Below are positions 1 through 6,594 of a stretch of DNA of 8,014 bases, one piece after another (the stretch's first letter is position 1; each line of letters starts with the position of its first letter). The position numbers and the translations under genes are program-made. The notes under the pieces are model-generated. The model was not told where the DNA came from and did no database searches. It saw only the letters and a list, made by a program, of their open reading frames with translations. Source of the DNA: Bacillota bacterium (GTDB lineage: Bacteria; Bacillota; Clostridia; Saccharofermentanales; UBA5734); the NCBI GenBank assembly GCA_023438965.1, contig JAEXPB010000176.1, positions 1 through 8,014 on the forward strand, read 5' to 3'.

Positions 1-148
1 CACCTTGTTCATGCCTGGTCAGGACATGCGGGAAGCCGGCTTTATATATTGCCTCGTAGAGAACGAGCACCGGTCCTCCCGGATAGCCATAAGCTTGTTT
101 CACACCCTTGCGGGTCAAAAAGTCGACGATTAATTCGGCGCCATTCAT
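1..148 (-). CDS. ilvB: Acetolactate synthase large subunit, N-terminal part (partial)
   Basis: Only the first 49 codons are in the window; the gene runs off the left edge. The translation starts MNGAELIVDFL and contains GYPGG at residues 21-25 and RHEQG at 45-49. These are the N-terminal hallmarks of anabolic acetolactate synthase, with Glu47 matching the glutamate that activates thiamine diphosphate. The enzyme condenses two pyruvates (valine/leucine) or pyruvate with 2-oxobutanoate (isoleucine). The ATG is one base after the ilvD stop and is preceded by a full AAAGGAGG (156-163) with a 7-nt spacer, lying inside the last ilvD codons, so translation is probably coupled to ilvD. Pro26 replaces the alanine usual after GYPGG. 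Another ThDP-dependent decarboxylase or carboligase cannot be strictly excluded from 49 residues, but the operon context makes IlvB the clear choice. A regulatory small subunit and ilvC would be expected beyond the edge. Confidence 0.88.
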   Translation of the reverse strand, partial: MNGAELIVDFLTRKGVKQAYGYPGGPVLVLYEAIYKAGFPHVLTRHEQG

Positions 149-149
149 G

Positions 150-1817
150 TCACTTCCTCCTTTCCGGCGGGATCAGGCGAGCACCCTCATTGCTGGCAGC
201 AACCTGCTGCTCGTAACGCTGGAGAATGCCGCGCAGGCCGCGGTCCGGCCGGGGCGCCGGTTCGCGGGACGCCAACTTGGCAGCGTCGACCAGCAGACGG
301 ATGCTGTGGCCCGGAATATCAATCTGAATCTGGTCGCCCTCGCGAACGAATGCCAGCGGGCCGCCGACCGCGGCTTCCGGACAGACATGGCCGATCGATG
401 CGCCGCGTGTGGCGCCGGAGAAACGGCCGTCGGTGATCAGGGCTACCGAGGAATCGAGTCCCATGCCGGCCAGAGCACTGGTCGGTGTCAGCATTTCGCG
501 CATGCCGGGGCCACCCTGGGGTCCCTCAAACCGGATGACCACCACATCGCCGGATTTGATCCGTCCCTGGAAAATGGCTTCGGTTACTTCCTCCTCACTG
601 TCGAAAACCCGGGCCGGTCCCTGGTGACGCATCATTTCAGGCAGGACGGCGCCTTTCTTGACGACGCAGCCTTCCGGCGCCAGATTGCCGGTTAGGATAG
701 CCAGACCGCCGTCGGCGGCGACCGGCGAACCGATCGGGCGGATGACCTGTCCGTCGGCGCCCGGCTGACCAGTAAGGCGGGATCGAATCGACCCGTCGAC
801 CGACAGGGCATCCAAGTTGATCAGATCTTGTTTGGCCAGTTCGGCCATAACTGCAGTAATGCCGCCCTGGTCGTTCAGATCAGAGATAAAATCCGGACCG
901 GCCGGATTCAATTTGCATAATTGCGGCGTTTCGGCGCTAATGCGGCTGATTTCCGGCAGTGTCAGCTCATAGCCGGCTTCACGCGCGATAGCCAGCAGAT
1001 GCAGGATGGTGTTCGTTGAGCCGCCTAAGGCCATGTCAACCCGCAAGGCGTTCCGGAATGCTTCCGGCGTCAGGATCTGGCCGGCGGTCCGGCCTTCCTG
1101 CAGCAGCCGGACGACAGCGTCGCCCGTCCGCCGGGCCAGGCGGCGGCGGTCGGCATACACTGCCGGAATCGTGCCGCTGCCGGGCAGGGACATCCCGAGC
1201 GCCTCGGTCAGGCAGTTCATGGTATTTGCGGTATACATGCCGGAGCAGCTGCCGCAGGTCGGACAAACCGACATTTCCAGGCACTGGAGTTCGGCGTCGC
1301 TGATCCGGCCGGCGGCATGGGCGCCGACTGCCTCGAACAGGTTGCTCAGACCGACACGCTGGCCCTGATAGCGACCGGGCAGCATCGGGCCGCCGCTGAT
1401 GAAGATGCTGGGCAGATTCAGGCGCGCTGCCGCCATCAACATGCCCGGCACCACTTTGTCGCAGCTGGGAATGAAGACCACAGCGTCAAAGGCGTGGGCC
1501 ATCAGCATGATTTCGCAGCTGTCCGCAATGATTTCACGGCTGACCAGCGAATATTTCATGCCGGCATGGTTCATGGCCAGGCCGTCGCAGACCGCGATCG
1601 ACGGGAATTCGAACGGAACGCCGCCGGCGCCGCGGATGCCCTCCTTGACGGCGTCAGCCAGACCGCGGAGATGGATATGGCCGGGTACAACTTCGTTGAA
1701 AGAATTAACCACGCCAATGAAAGGCTTGCCCATTTCCTCCTCGGTCAATCCCAACGCATAAAGCAGGGAACGGTGGGCGGCGCGGCCAGGGGTCTTTTTC
1801 AGGGCGTCACTGCGCAT
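150..1817 (-). CDS. ilvD: Dihydroxy-acid dehydratase
   Basis: The 555-residue protein matches IlvD/Edd-family dehydratases over its whole length. It converts 2,3-dihydroxy-3-methyl(pentan/butan)oates to the 2-oxo acids of isoleucine and valine in the cytoplasm. Seen motifs: [13 protein letters not shown] (38-50), CDG with Asp78, SCDK (118-121), CPTCGSC (185-191), GGPGM followed by Glu441, and DGRFSG (463-468). By alignment in memory to the E. coli enzyme, Cys119 and Cys191 bind the Fe-S cluster, Asp78, Asp120 and Glu441 bind Mg, Lys121 is the carbamylated lysine and Ser467 the catalytic base. The 38-50 segment has VPGH and not TPCN, as in E. coli and Bacillus enzymes, and differs from the plant/mycobacterial [2Fe-2S] class. 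It lacks the insertion that makes E. coli IlvD 616 residues. The start follows leuB by 6 nt, with GAGGAG (1827-1832) built from the last two leuB codons. A related sugar-acid dehydratase is unlikely in this operon. Confidence 0.95.
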   Translation of the reverse strand: MRSDALKKTPGRAAHRSLLYALGLTEEEMGKPFIGVVNSFNEVVPGHIHLRGLADAVKEGIRGAGGVPFEFPSIAVCDGLAMNHAGMKYSLVSREIIADSCEIMLMAHAFDAVVFIPSCDKVVPGMLMAAARLNLPSIFISGGPMLPGRYQGQRVGLSNLFEAVGAHAAGRISDAELQCLEMSVCPTCGSCSGMYTANTMNCLTEALGMSLPGSGTIPAVYADRRRLARRTGDAVVRLLQEGRTAGQILTPEAFRNALRVDMALGGSTNTILHLLAIAREAGYELTLPEISRISAETPQLCKLNPAGPDFISDLNDQGGITAVMAELAKQDLINLDALSVDGSIRSRLTGQPGADGQVIRPIGSPVAADGGLAILTGNLAPEGCVVKKGAVLPEMMRHQGPARVFDSEEEVTEAIFQGRIKSGDVVVIRFEGPQGGPGMREMLTPTSALAGMGLDSSVALITDGRFSGATRGASIGHVCPEAAVGGPLAFVREGDQIQIDIPGHSIRLLVDAAKLASREPAPRPDRGLRGILQRYEQQVAASNEGARLIPPERRK

Positions 1818-1823
1818 ATCCGA

Positions 1824-2924
1824 TCACTCCTCGCTCAAGGCAGCCGCCACCTGGCGGCTCATCGCCTGGGTGCCGAGCAACTGCATTTTCCGGCCTCCGG
1901 CGTCTTTTTCCAGGATATCGCCGGTGCGGAAGCCGGCGGCCAGCACTCGGGTAACCGCCCGTTCCACTGCAGCCGCTTCGTCCGGCAGATGCAGCGACAG
2001 GCGCAGCAGCATGGCGCTGGAAAGAATAGTGGCCAGCGGATTGGCTTTATCCTGGCCGGCAATGTCCGGCGCCGAGCCATGGATCGGTTCGTAGAGGCCC
2101 GGTGTGCCAGGCTGGCCCAGGGAAGCTGACGGCAGCATGCCGATCGAACCGGTGATCATTGCCGCCTCGTCAGACAGGATATCGCCGAACATGTTGCTGG
2201 TGACCACCACATCGAAGTCATCCGGACGCCGGATCAGCTGCATCGACGCATTGTCGACATACAAGTGGTCCAGGGCGACATCCGGATAACCCGTTGCCAC
2301 CTGCAGGACGGTTTCCCGCCAGAGGCGCGAGCTTTCCAGGACGTTGGCCTTGTCCACGCTGGTCAGCCGGCGGCGGCGGCCGCGCGCCAGCTCAAAGGCC
2401 ATCCGGGCGATCCGCTCCACCTCAAAAACACTGTAGGCTTCAGTATCGTAGGCTTCCGGCCCATGGACACCTTCCCGGCGCCCATGTTCGCCGAAGTACA
2501 TGCCGCCGGTCAATTCACGGACAAAGAGAATATCCATGCCCCGGGCGGCGATCGACGGATGCAGCGGGCAGGCAGAGGCCAGCGAAGGCTGCAGGATAGC
2601 CGGCCGCAGGTTGGCATAAAGCCCCAGGGCGGAACGCAGTCCAAGCAGAGCCCGCTCCGGCCGCTGGTTGCCCGGCAGGATGTCCCACTGCGGGCCGCCG
2701 ACCGCGCCCAGCATGACCGCGTCGCTCTGGCGGCAGACTTCGATCGTCGAAGATGGCAGAGGCTCGCCGGTCGCATCGATGGCGATGCCGCCGGCCAGCA
2801 ACTCGACATATTGGAATTCATGCTTGAACCGGTTCGCCACCGCCTCCAGCACCTGGCGGGTGCCATTGGTTACCTCCGGTCCGATGCCGTCGCCGGGGAT
2901 GACTGCTATTTTAAATCTGGCCAT
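1824..2924 (-). CDS. leuB: 3-isopropylmalate (and probably 3-methylmalate) dehydrogenase
   Basis: The 366-residue protein is a full-length member of the isocitrate/isopropylmalate dehydrogenase family. It oxidises and decarboxylates 3-isopropylmalate with NAD; the same fold oxidises 3-methylmalate to 2-oxobutanoate in the citramalate route. Motifs: GDGIGPEV (11-18), [13 protein letters not shown] (96-108), [12 protein letters not shown] (135-146), VDKANVL (190-196), YVDNASMQL (222-230), [10 protein letters not shown] (245-254) and [12 protein letters not shown] (279-290). Compared with Thermus LeuB, Arg97, Arg107, Arg136, Tyr143, Lys192, Asp224, Asp248 and Asp252 fall at the substrate, catalytic and metal positions, so it should be active. 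The start has AAGGAGCC (2931-2938) with an 8-nt spacer. A 69-nt gap separates it from leuD, the longest in the operon, and this gap holds a promoter-like extended -10. Lying directly after leuCD and downstream of cimA, it probably serves isoleucine and, if leuA is present elsewhere, leucine. Confidence 0.95.
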   Translation of the reverse strand: MARFKIAVIPGDGIGPEVTNGTRQVLEAVANRFKHEFQYVELLAGGIAIDATGEPLPSSTIEVCRQSDAVMLGAVGGPQWDILPGNQRPERALLGLRSALGLYANLRPAILQPSLASACPLHPSIAARGMDILFVRELTGGMYFGEHGRREGVHGPEAYDTEAYSVFEVERIARMAFELARGRRRRLTSVDKANVLESSRLWRETVLQVATGYPDVALDHLYVDNASMQLIRRPDDFDVVVTSNMFGDILSDEAAMITGSIGMLPSASLGQPGTPGLYEPIHGSAPDIAGQDKANPLATILSSAMLLRLSLHLPDEAAAVERAVTRVLAAGFRTGDILEKDAGGRKMQLLGTQAMSRQVAAALSEE

Positions 2925-2962
2925 AATTCAGGCTCCTTCGCTTACTGGTGCTCGTATCCTTC

Positions 2963-2971
2963 AATATACCA
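2963..2971 (-). promoter_or_regulatory. Possible internal promoter before leuB (extended -10)
   Basis: In the 69-nt leuD-leuB gap the minus strand reads TGGTATATT: a 5/6 match to TATAAT with the TGn extension. It would start transcription near 2956, about 30 nt before leuB, including its ribosome binding site. A TTGACT overlapping the leuD stop is a good -35 box but sits 23 nt upstream, too far for normal use. If active it would make leuB-ilvD-ilvB separately from cimA-leuCD. Confidence 0.28.
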
Positions 2972-2993
2972 ACCGGTGGCATCCGCTGGCCAG

Positions 2994-3485
2994 TCAAGCC
3001 TGGCGATGCGAGATGTAGCCCACCAGCCCGTCGGCGGCGATGATTTTTTTGATGAATTCCGGAAAGGGCTTGGCCAGGAAGGTCTGGCCGGTGGTCAGGT
3101 CCCGGATGACGCCGGTGTCGAAATCCACCTCCAGCTCATCGCCGTCGTTGACCGCGGCGCCGGCTTCGGCGCATTCCAGGATCGGCAAGCCCATGTTGAT
3201 CGCATTGCGGTAGAAGATGCGGGCAAAGCTGGGCGCAATCACACAGCTGATGCCGCAAGCCTTGATCGCTACCGGCGCGTGTCCGCGCGACGAACCGCAG
3301 CCGAAGTTCGGGCCGGCGACGATGATGTCGCCCGGCCGGACCCGGCTGATAAAGGTCTTGTCCAGATCCTCCATGCAATGGCGGGCCAGTTCTGTCGGAT
3401 CGGCTGTATTCAGGTAGCGTGCGGGGATGATCACATCTGTGTCGACATTGGCGCCATATTTGAAAGTTTTGCCTTTGGCTTTCAT
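2994..3485 (-). CDS. leuD: 3-isopropylmalate/citramalate isomerase small subunit
   Basis: The 163-residue protein is the swivelling small subunit of the isopropylmalate isomerase, of the short LeuD/HacB type seen in Clostridia and archaea (about 160 residues; the E. coli type is about 200). With LeuC it moves the hydroxyl group of isopropylmalate or citramalate through a dehydrated intermediate. Motifs: [15 protein letters not shown] (13-27), where the YLNT loop is the substrate-specificity loop of this family, and [11 protein letters not shown] (61-71), with Ser65/Ser66 and Arg67 in the active-site segment. The family normally has GSSREHAP; here residue 68 is Gly where Glu is usual. The end (LVGYISH) is typical. 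The start has a full AAAGGAGG (3493-3500) and a 7-nt spacer, partly folded in a hairpin with the leuC stop. Separation from leuC is 18 nt. Homoaconitase small subunit is less likely given YLNT and the operon. Confidence 0.93.
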   Translation of the reverse strand: MKAKGKTFKYGANVDTDVIIPARYLNTADPTELARHCMEDLDKTFISRVRPGDIIVAGPNFGCGSSRGHAPVAIKACGISCVIAPSFARIFYRNAINMGLPILECAEAGAAVNDGDELEVDFDTGVIRDLTTGQTFLAKPFPEFIKKIIAADGLVGYISHRQA

Positions 3486-3492
3486 GTTCGTT

Positions 3493-3512
3493 CCTCCTTT
3501 GCTTCAGCAAAG
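3493..3512 (-). promoter_or_regulatory. Hairpin joining the leuC stop and the leuD ribosome binding site
   Basis: In the mRNA CTTTGC (3507-3512) pairs perfectly with GCAAAG (3497-3502) around a TGAA loop (3503-3506) that contains the leuC stop codon TGA. The 3' arm covers the AAAG half of the leuD AAAGGAGG (3493-3500). A ribosome finishing leuC would open the stem, so leuD translation is likely coupled to leuC. This fits the need for equal amounts of the two isomerase subunits. The structure is seen in the sequence; the function is inferred. Confidence 0.5.
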
Positions 3513-4787
3513 CTCCCGCGGTCCGGCAATATAGCCCAGGACTGCTGAAGCGCAGGCTACCGGTACGCCGGCCAGGTAGACTTCGGACTGCGGATGCCCC
3601 ATGCGGCCGACGAAATTGCGGTTTGTCGTCGCGACACAGCGTTCGCCCTTGGCCAGGATGCCCATATGGCCGCCCAAGCAGGGTCCGCAGGTCGGCGCGC
3701 TGACCACAGCGCCGGCATCGGTGAAAATCTCGAAGAGGCCTTCGCGGAGGCACTCGCGCCAAACCCGCTGCGATCCGGGCAGGATGATCAGGCGCAGGCC
3801 TTTAGCCACTTGCCGCCCTTTCAGGTATTCGGCGGCCAGGCGCATGTCTTCCAGGCGGCCGTTGGTGCAAGATCCAATGACAACCTGGTCGATCGGGATC
3901 CGGCCAAAGGTGCCGACAACCCGGGTATTGTCCGGCAGGTGCGGGAAAGAGACCGTCAGGGGCACCTGGCTGAGGTCGACTTCGATGGTCCTTTCATATA
4001 CAGCGTCCGGATCTGCGTCATAGATCTTGAATTGGCCCTTGTTCAGCCGCTCCGGCGCATAGGTCCGCAGGTAGGCCAGCGTCAGGTCGTCAACCGGGAA
4101 GATGCCATTCTTGCCGCCGGCTTCGATGGCCATGTTGCAGATTGTCAGCCGCTCGGCCATGCTCAGTGTGGTCACGCCGGGCCCGGTGAACTCCATCGAC
4201 TCGTACAGGGCGCCGTCCACGCTGATCAGACCGATCAGGTGCAGGATCAGGTCCTTGCCGGTGACGCCCGGCTGGAGCCGGCCGCTCAATACGAAGCGGA
4301 TCGCCGCCGGCACCCGGAACCAGGTCTGGCCGGTTACCATCGCACAAGCCAGATCGGTGCTGCCGACGCCGGTGGCGAAGGCGCCCAGGGCGCCATAGGT
4401 GCAGGTGTGCGAGTCGGCGCCGATGATCGCGTCGCCGGGAGCGACAAGGCCGTTCTCGGGCAGGATCACATGCTCGACGCCCATGCCGGGTTCGCCCTGT
4501 TCATAGTAGTGCGGCAGGTCGAAGCGTTTGGCAAACTGGCGGACCATCACGCAGTGTTCGGCGGACTTGATGTCCTTGTTCGGGGTGAAGTGGTCCGGCA
4601 CGAGGGCGATCTTCTGCCGGTCAAAAACCGCGGTTGCGCCGGTTTTGTTGAAGACATTGATCGCCGGCGGCGTCGTGACGTCATTGCCCAGAACCAGATC
4701 CAGCCGGGCTTCGATCAGCTGCCCGACCTGCACGTTGTCCAGCCCGGCGTGAGCAGCCAGGATTTTCTGGGTCATTGTCATGGCCAT
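3504..4787 (-). CDS. leuC: 3-isopropylmalate/citramalate isomerase large subunit ([4Fe-4S])
   Basis: The 427-residue protein is the large, cluster-binding subunit of the isomerase, of the shorter LeuC/HacA class (about 420 residues; the E. coli type is about 466). Motifs: [10 protein letters not shown] (63-72), [13 protein letters not shown] (123-135), [11 protein letters not shown] (304-314) and [12 protein letters not shown] (363-374). Cys307, Cys367 and Cys370 are the expected three ligands of the [4Fe-4S] cluster, and the open fourth iron binds substrate. It acts with LeuD in leucine synthesis and, behind cimA, on citramalate/citraconate. The ATG is 3 nt after the cimA stop, with GGGAGG (4796-4801) formed by the last cimA codons and an 8-nt spacer; in-frame ATGs at codons 3 and 5 fit the spacing less well. 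The stop codon lies in the loop of a hairpin leading into leuD. A homoaconitase large subunit would look similar, but no lysine-pathway gene is nearby. Confidence 0.94.
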   Translation of the reverse strand: MAMTMTQKILAAHAGLDNVQVGQLIEARLDLVLGNDVTTPPAINVFNKTGATAVFDRQKIALVPDHFTPNKDIKSAEHCVMVRQFAKRFDLPHYYEQGEPGMGVEHVILPENGLVAPGDAIIGADSHTCTYGALGAFATGVGSTDLACAMVTGQTWFRVPAAIRFVLSGRLQPGVTGKDLILHLIGLISVDGALYESMEFTGPGVTTLSMAERLTICNMAIEAGGKNGIFPVDDLTLAYLRTYAPERLNKGQFKIYDADPDAVYERTIEVDLSQVPLTVSFPHLPDNTRVVGTFGRIPIDQVVIGSCTNGRLEDMRLAAEYLKGRQVAKGLRLIILPGSQRVWRECLREGLFEIFTDAGAVVSAPTCGPCLGGHMGILAKGERCVATTNRNFVGRMGHPQSEVYLAGVPVACASAVLGYIAGPRELC

Positions 4788-4790
4788 AGG

Positions 4791-6380
4791 TTATTCCTCC
4801 CAACCAAGTTTCTTGCGCATCAGCTTATATTCCAGCGAGTCAACCAGGGCCAGCCAGGATGCTTCCAGGATGTCGGTTGATACGCCAACCGTACGCCAGA
4901 CATTCCGGCCGTCGGTCGATTCGATCAAGGTGCGGACCTGTGATGCCGTGGCTTCGGCGTTGAGGACACGAACCTTGAAGTCGGTCAAACGGACCTGGGT
5001 CAGCTCAGGATAGAAGACTTCCATCGCCTTCTTCAACGCGCGGTCCATCGCATTGACCGGTCCTTCCCCTTCCGCCGCGGTCACCTCGTCAACGCCGTCG
5101 ACCAGGATCTTGATATAGGTGTAGGCACTGAATGAACCGGTCCGCGGCTGCTCGCTGCTGATCCGCATCTTCTCCAGGTTGAAAAACGGGGTGTAAATGC
5201 CCAATTCCTTGCAGACCAGCAACTCCTGGGACGCCTCGGCGCCTTCGAAATGATAGCCTTGATGTTCCATCTCCTTGAGCTTGTGCAGGACGCGGCTGAC
5301 TTCCGGCGAGTCCCGCTCAATATCCGGCCGGATCCGGCGGATCAAATCGAGGACCGCTGAACGGCCGGACATTTCAGATAGCAGGAAATGGCGGGTATTG
5401 CCAACCGTTTCCGGCATAATGTGCTCAAAGGTTTGCGGATTTTTCTTGACGCCGTCGACATGCATGCCGCCCTTGTGGGAAAAGGCGGACAGGCCGACAT
5501 AGGGTTCGCCGCCGGGCAGGTTGATATTCGCGATTTCAGCCATCTTCCGGGCGACCGGGGTTAGAAGGTACAACCGGTCGGACGGGATGCAGGCGATTTT
5601 GTACTTCAACTGAAGGTTGGCAATGATGGTGGCCAGGTTGGCATTGCCGCAGCGTTCGCCAATTCCGTTGAAAGTGCCCTGGACATGGCAGGCGCCGGCC
5701 ATGACCCCGGCCAGGGTGTTGGCAACGGCCAGGCCGCTGTCATTATGGCAATGGATGCCGATTCTGGTGTCCGGCAGGAAATCGACAGCCTCACGGGTGC
5801 GCCGGCCGATCTCTTCCGGCATGGTCGCCCCATTGGTGTCGCACAGACAAATCACCGCCGCCCCGCCATCGCGTGCTGCTTGCAGGCAGCACAGCGCGTA
5901 TTCGCTGTTCGAGCGGGCGGCTTCAAAATAGTGTTCGGCATCAAAAATGACTTCGCGTCCCTTGGCTACCAGATAGGCGACCGTCTCCTGGAGAATGGCC
6001 AGGTTCTCTTTCAGGGAGCAGCGCAGGATATCCCGGACTTCGATATCCCAGACTTTGCCGACGACAACGATGGTCGGGGTGCCCGCGGAAAGCAGGTCCT
6101 GCAGACCGGTGTCCTCCTCGACCGGGATGCCCTTGCGCTTGGTCATGCCAAAGGCCGCCAGCTGACTCAGGCACATGTCCGGGCAGTGTTCGGCATATTT
6201 GGCGAAGAACTCCCGGTCTTTGGGGTTCGATCCCGGATTGCCCGCTTCAATGTATTTAATGCCCAATGAAACCAGCGTATCCAGGATCTGGAACTTGTCA
6301 TTCACCGAGAACGACACGCCTTCGGCCTGGGCGCCATCGCGCAAGGTGGTGTCCAGTATTTCAACCATGCGGTTATCCAT
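4791..6380 (-). CDS. cimA: Citramalate synthase
   Basis: The 529-residue protein belongs to the DRE-TIM metallolyase group (isopropylmalate/homocitrate/citramalate synthases) and matches the long CimA type. It condenses acetyl-CoA with pyruvate to (R)-citramalate, the first committed step of threonine-independent isoleucine synthesis. Seen: LDTTLRDGAQAEG (9-21), EAGNPGSNPKD (45-55), FDAEHYFEAA (146-155), LCDTNGATMP (179-188), HCHND (210-214), NGIGERCGNAN (238-248) and FSHKGGMHVDGVKKNP (300-315). Arg14 and Asp15, Glu149, His210/His212, Asn246 and His302 fall at catalytic and metal positions of the family. From about residue 400 comes the C-terminal allosteric domain (AAEGEGPVNAMDRALKK at 435-451, EASWLALVDSLEYKL at 506-520), which in this family senses the end product; isoleucine is inferred here. 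AAEG.GPVNA and NPGSNPKD are typical of CimA rather than LeuA. The start has GAGGTG (6386-6391) with a 7-nt spacer; ATG codon 5 lacks such a site. First gene of the operon. Confidence 0.94.
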   Translation of the reverse strand: MDNRMVEILDTTLRDGAQAEGVSFSVNDKFQILDTLVSLGIKYIEAGNPGSNPKDREFFAKYAEHCPDMCLSQLAAFGMTKRKGIPVEEDTGLQDLLSAGTPTIVVVGKVWDIEVRDILRCSLKENLAILQETVAYLVAKGREVIFDAEHYFEAARSNSEYALCCLQAARDGGAAVICLCDTNGATMPEEIGRRTREAVDFLPDTRIGIHCHNDSGLAVANTLAGVMAGACHVQGTFNGIGERCGNANLATIIANLQLKYKIACIPSDRLYLLTPVARKMAEIANINLPGGEPYVGLSAFSHKGGMHVDGVKKNPQTFEHIMPETVGNTRHFLLSEMSGRSAVLDLIRRIRPDIERDSPEVSRVLHKLKEMEHQGYHFEGAEASQELLVCKELGIYTPFFNLEKMRISSEQPRTGSFSAYTYIKILVDGVDEVTAAEGEGPVNAMDRALKKAMEVFYPELTQVRLTDFKVRVLNAEATASQVRTLIESTDGRNVWRTVGVSTDILEASWLALVDSLEYKLMRKKLGWEE

Positions 6381-6403
6381 GTATTCACCTCGTTTCTGTG
6401 CTG

Positions 6404-6418
6404 CGGCAGCTGCTGCCG
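6404..6418 (-). repeat. Perfect 15-bp inverted repeat in the cimA leader
   Basis: CGGCAGCAGCTGCCG on the minus strand is a perfect inverted repeat with a one-base centre (7+1+7). As RNA it can fold into a 6-bp GC-rich stem with a CAG loop, ending 12 nt before the GAGGTG ribosome binding site of cimA. No T-run follows, so it is not an intrinsic terminator. It could be a repressor operator just downstream of the likely transcription start, or a leader hairpin that affects translation or stability. Function is inferred only. Confidence 0.45.
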
Positions 6419-6449
6419 GTTCAGATGCATATAACTTAATTCTACCTCT

Positions 6450-6478
6450 AGGATACTCGCCGCTCCCCTTTTCAACAA
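6450..6478 (-). promoter_or_regulatory. Candidate cimA operon promoter
   Basis: On the minus strand TTGTTG (6473-6478) and TATCCT (6450-6455) are separated by exactly 17 nt, a sigma-70/sigma-A type spacing. They match the consensus boxes at 3/6 and 4/6, so this is a weak candidate. It would give a leader of about 60 nt before cimA. An alternative -10, TAGAAT (6439-6444, 5/6), lies just downstream but has no fitting -35 box. No better promoter was seen between the two divergent genes. Confidence 0.35.
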
Positions 6479-6501
6479 GGCCGAAGGATCGCCTTTTTCT
6501 T
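6477..6501 (+). terminator. Weak terminator-like hairpin reading toward the ABC-F gene
   Basis: On the plus strand AAGG (6477-6480) pairs with CCTT (6492-6495) and CGA (6482-6484) with TCG (6489-6491), with one bulged C and an AGGA loop, followed by T-rich TTTCTT. This resembles a small intrinsic terminator. It would stop transcripts entering from the left, antisense to the operon, before the ABC-F promoter. The stem is short and it overlaps the candidate cimA -35 box, so the call is tentative. Confidence 0.25.
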
Positions 6502-6518
6502 AACGCTTTATGCCGTAA

Positions 6519-6548
6519 CTGGCAGAATCAGCCGGTTTATGCTATACT
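6519..6548 (+). promoter_or_regulatory. ABC-F gene promoter with extended -10
   Basis: TATACT (6543-6548, 5/6 to TATAAT) is preceded by TGC, giving an extended -10 element (TGnTATAAT type). CTGGCA (6519-6524) matches TTGACA at 4/6 with an 18-nt spacer. Transcription would start near 6555, giving a leader of only about 40 nt before the TTG start, too short for the leader-peptide attenuators known from some resistance ABC-F genes. Confidence 0.6.
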
Positions 6549-6557
6549 GACGGCGCA

Positions 6558-6578
6558 TTTTCCGCCGGAAAACGGCGG
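6558..6578 (+). repeat. Overlapping inverted repeats in the ABC-F leader
   Basis: Two perfect inverted repeats share bases. TTTTCCG-C-CGGAAAA spans 6558-6572 (15 bp, operator-like), and CCGCCG-GAAAA-CGGCGG spans 6562-6578 (6-bp stem, 5-nt loop). The second ends 2 nt before the GGGAGG ribosome binding site (6581-6586). The first lies just downstream of the predicted transcription start, where a repressor could bind; the second could form in the RNA beside the ribosome binding site. They cannot both fold at once. Role unknown. Confidence 0.45.
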
Positions 6579-6594
6579 CCGGGAGGAATCAAGC

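Noticed and set aside
108..2129. Plus-strand open frames opposite ilvD (108-695, 1317-2129)
   Set aside because: Shadow frames of ilvD and leuB; low-complexity composition and no domain or start signal.
2969..2993. Imperfect hairpin (CCAGCGG with CCGGTTGG) after the leuD stop as a terminator
   Set aside because: Pairing needs a bulge and a wobble pair, and no T-run follows; the operon appears to continue.
2265..4880. Long plus-strand open frames (2265-3548, 427 codons; 3594-4880, 428 codons) opposite leuB/leuD/leuC
   Set aside because: They lie antisense to genes with clear family motifs, their translations show no recognisable domain and are rich in Arg/Gln/His/Ala as expected from reading GC-rich codons backwards, and they lack good ribosome binding sites.
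4791..6380. 2-isopropylmalate synthase (leuA) as the identity of the first operon gene
   Set aside because: The length of 529, NPGSNPKD, FDAEHYFEAA and AAEGEGPVNA are of the CimA type; LeuA proteins differ in these segments.
6304..6430. Possible leader peptide from an ATG at 6430 (minus), 42 codons overlapping the cimA start
   Set aside because: No ribosome binding site, no run of Ile, Val or Leu codons, and it overlaps cimA out of frame; it does not look like a classical attenuator peptide.
6381..6594. T-box riboswitch or CodY-type control of cimA
   Set aside because: The leader of about 60 nt is too short for a T-box, none of the conserved T-box sequence is seen, and no good CodY-like AATTTTCWGAAAATT site is present.
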